Assembly: GCA_020051175.1 (NCBI GenBank)
Contig: JAGVJJ010000001.1
Location: forward strand, 1 to 53,271
From: Bacteroidia bacterium
Lineage (GTDB): Bacteria; Bacteroidota; Bacteroidia; 2-12-FULL-35-15
Direction: 5' to 3'
Length of the DNA stretch: 53,271 bases
Made by a program: the position numbers and the translations under genes. The notes beneath the pieces were generated by a model that saw only the letters and a program-made list of their open reading frames with translations, had not been told where the DNA came from and did not search any database. This document shows positions 52,488 to 53,271 of the stretch, piece by piece; positions within the stretch are counted from its first letter, which is position 1; every line of letters starts with the position of its first letter.

Positions 52488-53271
52488 TCAATTTAAAATC
52501 GTTGGCAGCATTTTCGTTTTATCCCCTGTTTTCAGTGCATACACATGCCGCTTTACTTTCTCCGCCCAATATTCATCCTTTTGTTCAGAAGTAAATACCT
52601 GCCAGGAGATTGGTTTTCCAAATGTAAAAGTGAGTGTTTTTCCTTTTTGCTGGTACATTTCATCCACCAGATAGAACATTTCAATATTTGCTTTGATACC
52701 GAGCTTTTTACGCCAGTAAGCAAGATTATAAAAAAAGTTGGAGTTCCTGCCTTCAATATATACCGGAACAATATTTTTTTTATAATGAACCGCTTTATTG
52801 ATAAAGCTTCGCTTCCATTCCAAATCCTCAATTATCCCACCTTTTTGCCTTCTGGAAACTAATCCCGCTGGAAATATCAGCACACAATCATCGTCTGCAT
52901 AAACTTTTTCAATCCTTTCTACATAATCCTGGGAATTGCGACCATGTTTGTTCACAGGCACGAACAAAGGCCCAAAGTTTTTAAGTGCCATAAGTAAATC
53001 GTTCACCAGAAAGCGTATATCTTTCCTGCGTTTACCAACCACCTTCATGAATGCTATACCGTCCAAAGCACCTAAGGGATGGTTGGCTGCAATAATAACA
53101 CCACCACTTTCGGGGATATTCTCTTCACCTACAACCTTAATATGCACGCCAAACTCTTCCATGGCGGCATCCACAAAATCATGCTCAAAACGGTTTTTGT
53201 TCCGGCTTATAGCATCATTGAGTTCATCTTCATGTATAACCCTTTTGATATAACGCAATAGAAAGCCCGGC
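52488..53271 (-). CDS. PlsC-fold O-acyltransferase, GlsA/OlsA-like (5' partial)
   Basis: At least 257 residues are visible; the frame stays open to the right edge, so the start may lie outside the window. The HX4D motif reads NHPLGALDGIAF, with the downstream FVPVNKHGRN and FPAGLVSRRQ motifs of the OlsA/GlsA group. It would O-acylate the hydroxy-acyl aminolipid made by the neighbouring GNAT. Gap to the GNAT gene: about 28 bases, same strand, so they form a unit. General PlsC activity remains an alternative. Confidence 0.78.
   Translation of the reverse strand, partial: PGFLLRYIKRVIHEDELNDAISRNKNRFEHDFVDAAMEEFGVHIKVVGEENIPESGGVIIAANHPLGALDGIAFMKVVGKRRKDIRFLVNDLLMALKNFGPLFVPVNKHGRNSQDYVERIEKVYADDDCVLIFPAGLVSRRQKGGIIEDLEWKRSFINKAVHYKKNIVPVYIEGRNSNFFYNLAYWRKKLGIKANIEMFYLVDEMYQQKGKTLTFTFGKPISWQVFTSEQKDEYWAEKVKRHVYALKTGDKTKMLPTILN

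Overview
The window is a 53-kb piece of a chromosome from a member of the Bacteroidota. The evidence is a SusC/RagA-like TonB receptor with a carboxypeptidase-like N-terminal domain, several type IX secretion (T9SS) C-terminal sorting domains, a PorV/PorQ-like barrel, and gliding/T9SS-associated genes gldB, gldC, gldD and gldE. Housekeeping neighbourhoods typical of the phylum (ssb-gldE-gldD, nadE/gldB-gldC/engB) and promoter-like TAnnTTTG boxes agree. The class cannot be fixed from sequence alone; content and style resemble Sphingobacteriia/Chitinophagia-type genomes.

Layout. 0.4-1.1 kb: LytTR response regulator. 1.6-10.9 kb: TonB receptor, giant T9SS-sorted protein and PorV-like barrel, apparently one transcription unit with hairpins between the genes. 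11-18.2 kb: housekeeping genes (greA, HIT protein, ruvC, peptide ABC permease, DUF3127, flavin reductase, trmN6-like, rimM, rpsP). 18.5-20 kb: universal stress protein and a lipoprotein. 20.4-27 kb: regulatory/stress block (AraC-type regulator, hybrid kinase, response regulator, double ice-binding-like T9SS protein, CsbD, two outer-membrane proteins, a decayed small membrane protein). 27.2-29.4 kb: remnant membrane gene, unknown small gene and tyrosine recombinase next to tRNA-Asn. 29.5-36.6 kb: pfkB-type kinase, acyltransferase, gatC, hemB, ctaA, gldD, gldE, ssb. 36.7-41.8 kb: a rearranged stretch. 41.9-53.3 kb: thioesterase, pterin dehydratase, PBP4, PhoB-like regulator, murF, nadE, outer-membrane barrel, gldB, gldC, engB, a T9SS protein, and a GNAT/PlsC pair resembling glycine-lipid synthases GlsB/GlsA.

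Main discovery. A segment of about 3.7 kb (roughly 37576-41250) appears inverted relative to its ancestral orientation. One DUF4349 lipoprotein gene is cut in two: its N-terminal half is on the minus strand at 41251-41794 and its C-terminal half on the plus strand at 37576-37914. The same event removed the last codons of a ChaN-like gene; its lost tail, reading S-M-T-K-T-Q-stop, lies at the other junction. Rejoining the arms restores both genes. metK, an acyltransferase and an unknown secreted protein lie inside the segment.

Other points of interest: a 42-bp element shared upstream of the ice-binding-like gene and the CsbD gene; a DUF3127 protein ending in the same DDLPF tip as SSB; a palindromic repeat apparently inserted in frame in the signal peptide of the PorV-like protein; and several families of short intergenic repeats (7-bp periodic and palindromic).
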